DNA of 64,000 bases, taken from NCBI GenBank assembly GCA_025362395.1, contig JANYGK010000110.1:1-64000 (forward strand), given 5' to 3'. The position numbers and the translations under genes were made by a program. Below the pieces are notes generated by a model. That model ran no database searches and had not been told where the DNA came from. It saw nothing but the letters and a program-made list of their open reading frames with translations. Position 1 is the first letter of the stretch. Every line of letters starts with the position of its first letter. Source of the DNA: Bacteroidota bacterium. Its GTDB lineage: Bacteria; Bacteroidota; Bacteroidia; B-17B0; Aurantibacillaceae. This document shows positions 61,367 through 64,000 of the stretch, one piece after another.

Positions 61367-63331
61367 ATGAAAGTATTAAAAATTTATATTCTATTAGTAA
61401 TTGGCATTGCATTCGCAGGTGAATCACTCCTTGCACAACGCCGACAAATAGATTCGTTATGCGCTCTTATTAAAACAGGCAAAGAAGATACAGTACAAGT
61501 AAAACATTACCTCAAATTGTATTTTCAGTATTTTCCAATGAATAAATACGATACCTGTCTTATCTATTTAAATAAGGGACTGTTTCTGGCAAAAAAAATT
61601 ACTGTAGGAAAAGAGCATGGATGGAAAAAAGGGATAGCTCATTGTTATAATAACATAGGAGTTATTAATTGGCGAAAAGGAAACTATCAACTTGCTTTAA
61701 CCAACTACTTGGCGGCAAAGAAAGAGTATGCATACATTCACTACAATCCGGGATTAGTATTAACTAATAATAATATCGGGCTTATTTGTGATGAACAGGG
61801 AAAATATGCAGATGCCTTAATCTATTATTTTTTAGCGTTAAAAGTGGCAGAGCAAATAAACAATAAGTATAATATGACGATGTGTAATAATAATTTAGGT
61901 AATGCGTATCATTGGTTAAAAAATGATTCGTTAGCACTAATCCATCTAAATACATCTTTAAAACTGGCTAAAGAACTTGATTCGAAAGTAGACATTAGCT
62001 TAGCATATAATAACATTGGCTTAGTGTATGATGGGCAACTTAATTTCACAAAAGCCTTAAAAAACTATTTTGCAGCTTTAAAAATAAACACTGAAGAAAG
62101 CAATGAATCGGGCATGGCAATGAATTATAACAACATTGGCATCGTTTACTATCGCCAACACAATAATAAAGAAGCATTAAAAATGTATTTAATGTCATTA
62201 AACATAGAAGAGAAACTTAATGACAAAAAGGGATTGGTAGGTTCATACAGAAACCTTGGTGATTTATATAGAGAGGCAATTAATTTGAAACAAGCTGATT
62301 TTTATGTAAATAAAAGTATTTTTTCGGCAAAAGAAATTGGCAGAAAATACGATATAGTAAAGGGTTATGAAAGCTTAATAAAAATAGATAGCACAAAAGG
62401 AGATTACAAAGCCGCTTATCGTCATCATTTGTTATTTGATGCGTATAACGACAGTATATTTAACGAAGAAGCTCAAAAAAAAGGCATACAAGCTACGATG
62501 CAATATGCGTTTGATAAAAAAGAAACTGCTTTAAAATTTGAAGCAGATAAATCGTTATTGGAATTTGAAATTCAAAATAAACTTAATACACAAAAGCAAT
62601 TTTTTTTAATAATTGGTTTTATTGGCTTTGCACTTTTAACGGGCGTACTTTTATTTTTTGGAAAAAGAGCTTATCACGCCAATAAAAAATACTCGGAAGT
62701 ATTAGCCAAAGAAAACGAAACTAAAGAGTTACTTATGCAAGAAGTACATCACCGTATTAATAACAGTTTGCAAATGATATCCTCATTATTATCTATACAA
62801 GCAGATACAGCCATTAATAGAGAAACACAATCCTATTTAATAAAAACAGAAACGCGTATACATACTATGTCGGCTATGCACCAACTATTGCAGGAAGCCA
62901 ACACCGGTTTAGAGGTAGATATTAATTTATATTTACATAAAGTGATTAATTTTTATAAACAGGTTTTAGAAAATTACCCAGACATAACACTTGATGTGCA
63001 AATACCTTCCAATATATTAAACTCTAAAACTGCATTGCCATTGGCTTTAATAGTAAACGAATTATTAACTAATGCTATTAAATATGCTTTCCCTAATAAA
63101 GTCGGGGTGATTAAAATTTTGCTTACGAAAACAGAAAGAACTTTGTATCAATGGCAATTAAGTATAAGCGATAATGGCACAGGCCTGCCAACAGATAAAA
63201 CTCCTTTAAATGAAAGTAGCCTAGGCTTAGAGCTTGTAACCATTATGACTAAACAACTTGGCGGGAAACTAAACACGTTTAATAATAACGGTGCTAATTT
63301 TGTAATAACATTCAATGGTTTAACCTTATAA
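61367..63331 (+). CDS. TPR-domain sensor histidine kinase (HisKA_2 type)
   Basis: The 654-residue protein has a signal peptide (about 1-23), about six to seven TPR repeats in the periplasm (about 40-340), a helix-rich linker and a transmembrane helix (about 411-431). The dimerisation/phosphoacceptor domain contains MQEVHHRINNSLQM (His near 461) of the HisKA_2/HWE-like class. The ATPase domain has NELLTNAIKYAF (N-box, about 565), DNGTGLP and GLELVTIM. The architecture mirrors the TPR-SpoIIE sensor at 20703-22694 with another output. It should phosphorylate the LytTR regulator encoded 133 bases upstream. Confidence 0.9.
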   Translation: MKVLKIYILLVIGIAFAGESLLAQRRQIDSLCALIKTGKEDTVQVKHYLKLYFQYFPMNKYDTCLIYLNKGLFLAKKITVGKEHGWKKGIAHCYNNIGVINWRKGNYQLALTNYLAAKKEYAYIHYNPGLVLTNNNIGLICDEQGKYADALIYYFLALKVAEQINNKYNMTMCNNNLGNAYHWLKNDSLALIHLNTSLKLAKELDSKVDISLAYNNIGLVYDGQLNFTKALKNYFAALKINTEESNESGMAMNYNNIGIVYYRQHNNKEALKMYLMSLNIEEKLNDKKGLVGSYRNLGDLYREAINLKQADFYVNKSIFSAKEIGRKYDIVKGYESLIKIDSTKGDYKAAYRHHLLFDAYNDSIFNEEAQKKGIQATMQYAFDKKETALKFEADKSLLEFEIQNKLNTQKQFFLIIGFIGFALLTGVLLFFGKRAYHANKKYSEVLAKENETKELLMQEVHHRINNSLQMISSLLSIQADTAINRETQSYLIKTETRIHTMSAMHQLLQEANTGLEVDINLYLHKVINFYKQVLENYPDITLDVQIPSNILNSKTALPLALIVNELLTNAIKYAFPNKVGVIKILLTKTERTLYQWQLSISDNGTGLPTDKTPLNESSLGLELVTIMTKQLGGKLNTFNNNGANFVITFNGLTL

Positions 63332-63668
63332 GTTGAATTTCCAAAAAAAGTCCTCGCCTTATTTAAGTATGAAGTTTTTTAGACACACAGACTATTAACA
63401 ACATAGGCGACTAGGTTCATTAAAAAAAATCGAACTAAAATAGTACTACGCTATTAGATTATAGGCATAATGAGGTTGAAATAGTATTATATTATCAACA
63501 CCGGCAATCCTCTCAATTATTATTCACGTGATTGAGTAAACAACATCTAAATTTTTAAATCCCGGTTAAATGCTTGATAAATATGGCAGTTGCACGCATT
63601 TGTTTTTTAAAACGGAGGGTAAATACAGGCTTAATAATTATTAACAGTATTTTGATTTTTCAACAAAA
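63332..63668. other. Gap between the histidine kinase and the mraZ operator
   Basis: This AT-rich stretch of about 340 bases shows no open frame worth calling. It holds a 14-base perfect palindrome TTAATAATTATTAA (63631-63644), which may be chance given the composition. It also holds an 18-base stretch (AAACAACATCTAAATTTT, near 63538) that recurs near 54623. Confidence 0.4.
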
Positions 63669-63708
63669 GTGGTAAAAAAGGGTTAAAAGTGGTAAAAAGT
63701 GGTGAAAT
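63669..63708 (+). promoter_or_regulatory. MraZ-box operator: four 10-bp direct repeats
   Basis: GTGGT, AGGGT, GTGGT and GTGGT start at 63669, 63679, 63689 and 63699, each followed by an A-rich 5-base spacer. The exact 10-bp period and TGG core match the known MraZ binding pattern of repeated TGGGN units with 5-base spacers. They stand about 40 bases upstream of the mraZ start, so MraZ likely represses its own operon here. Confidence 0.8.
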
Positions 63709-63713
63709 TTTGA

Positions 63714-63721
63714 TATTTTTG
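63714..63721 (+). promoter_or_regulatory. -7 promoter box of the mraZ operon
   Basis: TATTTTTG fits TAnnTTTG and lies 25 bases before the mraZ ATG and 5 bases after the MraZ-box repeats. The -33 region would fall inside the repeats, so bound MraZ should block RNA polymerase. Confidence 0.5.
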
Positions 63722-63745
63722 ACGCTATTCAAACCAAACCCACTA

Positions 63746-64000
63746 ATGACAAGCCTTATAGGAGAATTTGATTGCAAGGTTGATGCTAAAGGGCGTTTCA
63801 TGTTTCCTGTTAACCTAAGGAAACAACTGGAAGAAGTGTTTGAAAAAGGCTTTGTTATAAACCGAAACCTTCATCAAAAATGTTTAGTGCTGTACCCGAT
63901 ACATGAATGGAACAAACTAAACAAAAAATTAAGCAAGCTCAATCGACTCATAAAAGCCAATGATGTTTTTGTAAGAAAGTTTACGGGAGGCGCAACATCA
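63746..64000 (+). CDS. mraZ: Transcriptional regulator MraZ, N-terminal part (cut by window edge)
   Basis: ATG at 63746 opens 85 codons to the window end: MTSLIGEFDCKVDAKGRF then FPVNLRKQLEE, VINRNLHQKCLVLYP. This is the first AbrB-like (SpoVT) domain of MraZ, with the DAKGR motif that contacts DNA, and the start of the second. MraZ leads the division and cell-wall cluster (rsmH, ftsL, penicillin-binding protein, murE and so on), which should follow beyond the window. The operator and promoter directly upstream support the call. Confidence 0.93.
   Translation, partial: MTSLIGEFDCKVDAKGRFMFPVNLRKQLEEVFEKGFVINRNLHQKCLVLYPIHEWNKLNKKLSKLNRLIKANDVFVRKFTGGATS

Noticed and set aside
63538-63555. 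18-base match with about 54623 as a dispersed repeat
   Set aside because: Short and AT-rich, so chance is a fair explanation; no structure around either copy.

Overview
The window is chromosomal DNA of a free-living-type member of the Bacteroidota. The evidence is AT-rich sequence, Bacteroidota-type promoter boxes (TAnnTTTG at -7) and many type IX secretion (T9SS) and gliding genes. These include GldF/GldG, a PorV/PorQ-family barrel next to a PorU2-type C25 sortase, a PorE-like lipoprotein-type architecture, and two giant cargo proteins with type A and type B C-terminal sorting domains. I saw no rRNA, tRNA, CRISPR array, transposase or prophage genes. The species cannot be named from sequence alone.

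Layout, left to right. 1-11 kb (minus strand): a MacB-type ABC exporter (ATPase, permease, and a second permease cut by the window edge), interrupted by a 2523-residue secreted repeat protein with its own terminator, preceded by pssA. 11-20 kb (plus): an MBOAT acyltransferase with an SGNH-like partner, then the PorV/PorQ protein and the PorU2-like sortase. 20-23 kb (minus): a TPR-SpoIIE phosphatase and an uncharacterised helical protein. 22.7-25.6 kb (plus): gltX, tadA and an SDR lacking the usual active site. 26.9-31.9 kb (plus): a cell-envelope operon (nucleotidyltransferase, TPR lipoprotein, DUF4292 lipoprotein, EnvC-like protein). 31.9-34.5 kb (minus): polyprenyl synthase, MORN lipoprotein and rlmN. 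34.5-40 kb: an amidohydrolase, a SiaB-like kinase, a deoxynucleoside kinase, and a CapA/epimerase/PAP2-like trio. A remnant of a TonB-receptor-type barrel lies beside it.

40.3-45.1 kb (plus): gldF, gldG, a DUF4340 protein and dnaN. 45.1-54.6 kb (minus): a small acidic protein, the PorE-like protein, the outer-membrane biogenesis run uppS-bamA-ompH-ompH, ispF, an unknown protein and an acyltransferase. 54.9-60.2 kb (minus): a 1749-residue secreted protein with a seven-bladed RCC1-type propeller, two LamG-like domains and twelve Ig-like repeats. Divergent from it is a two-component system (LytTR regulator, TPR histidine kinase), with a 127-bp imperfect palindrome in the shared intergenic region. 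The window ends in the start of mraZ behind a four-copy 10-bp MraZ-box operator.

Theme: most of the accessory content makes, exports, anchors or regulates the cell surface. BamA/OmpH build outer-membrane barrels, the T9SS parts export and attach the giant repeat proteins, and GldF/G, CapA, MBOAT/SGNH and the envelope lipoproteins shape the envelope. The least explained parts are the RCC1/LamG protein with its divergent two-component system and palindrome, and the TPR-SpoIIE/helical-protein pair.
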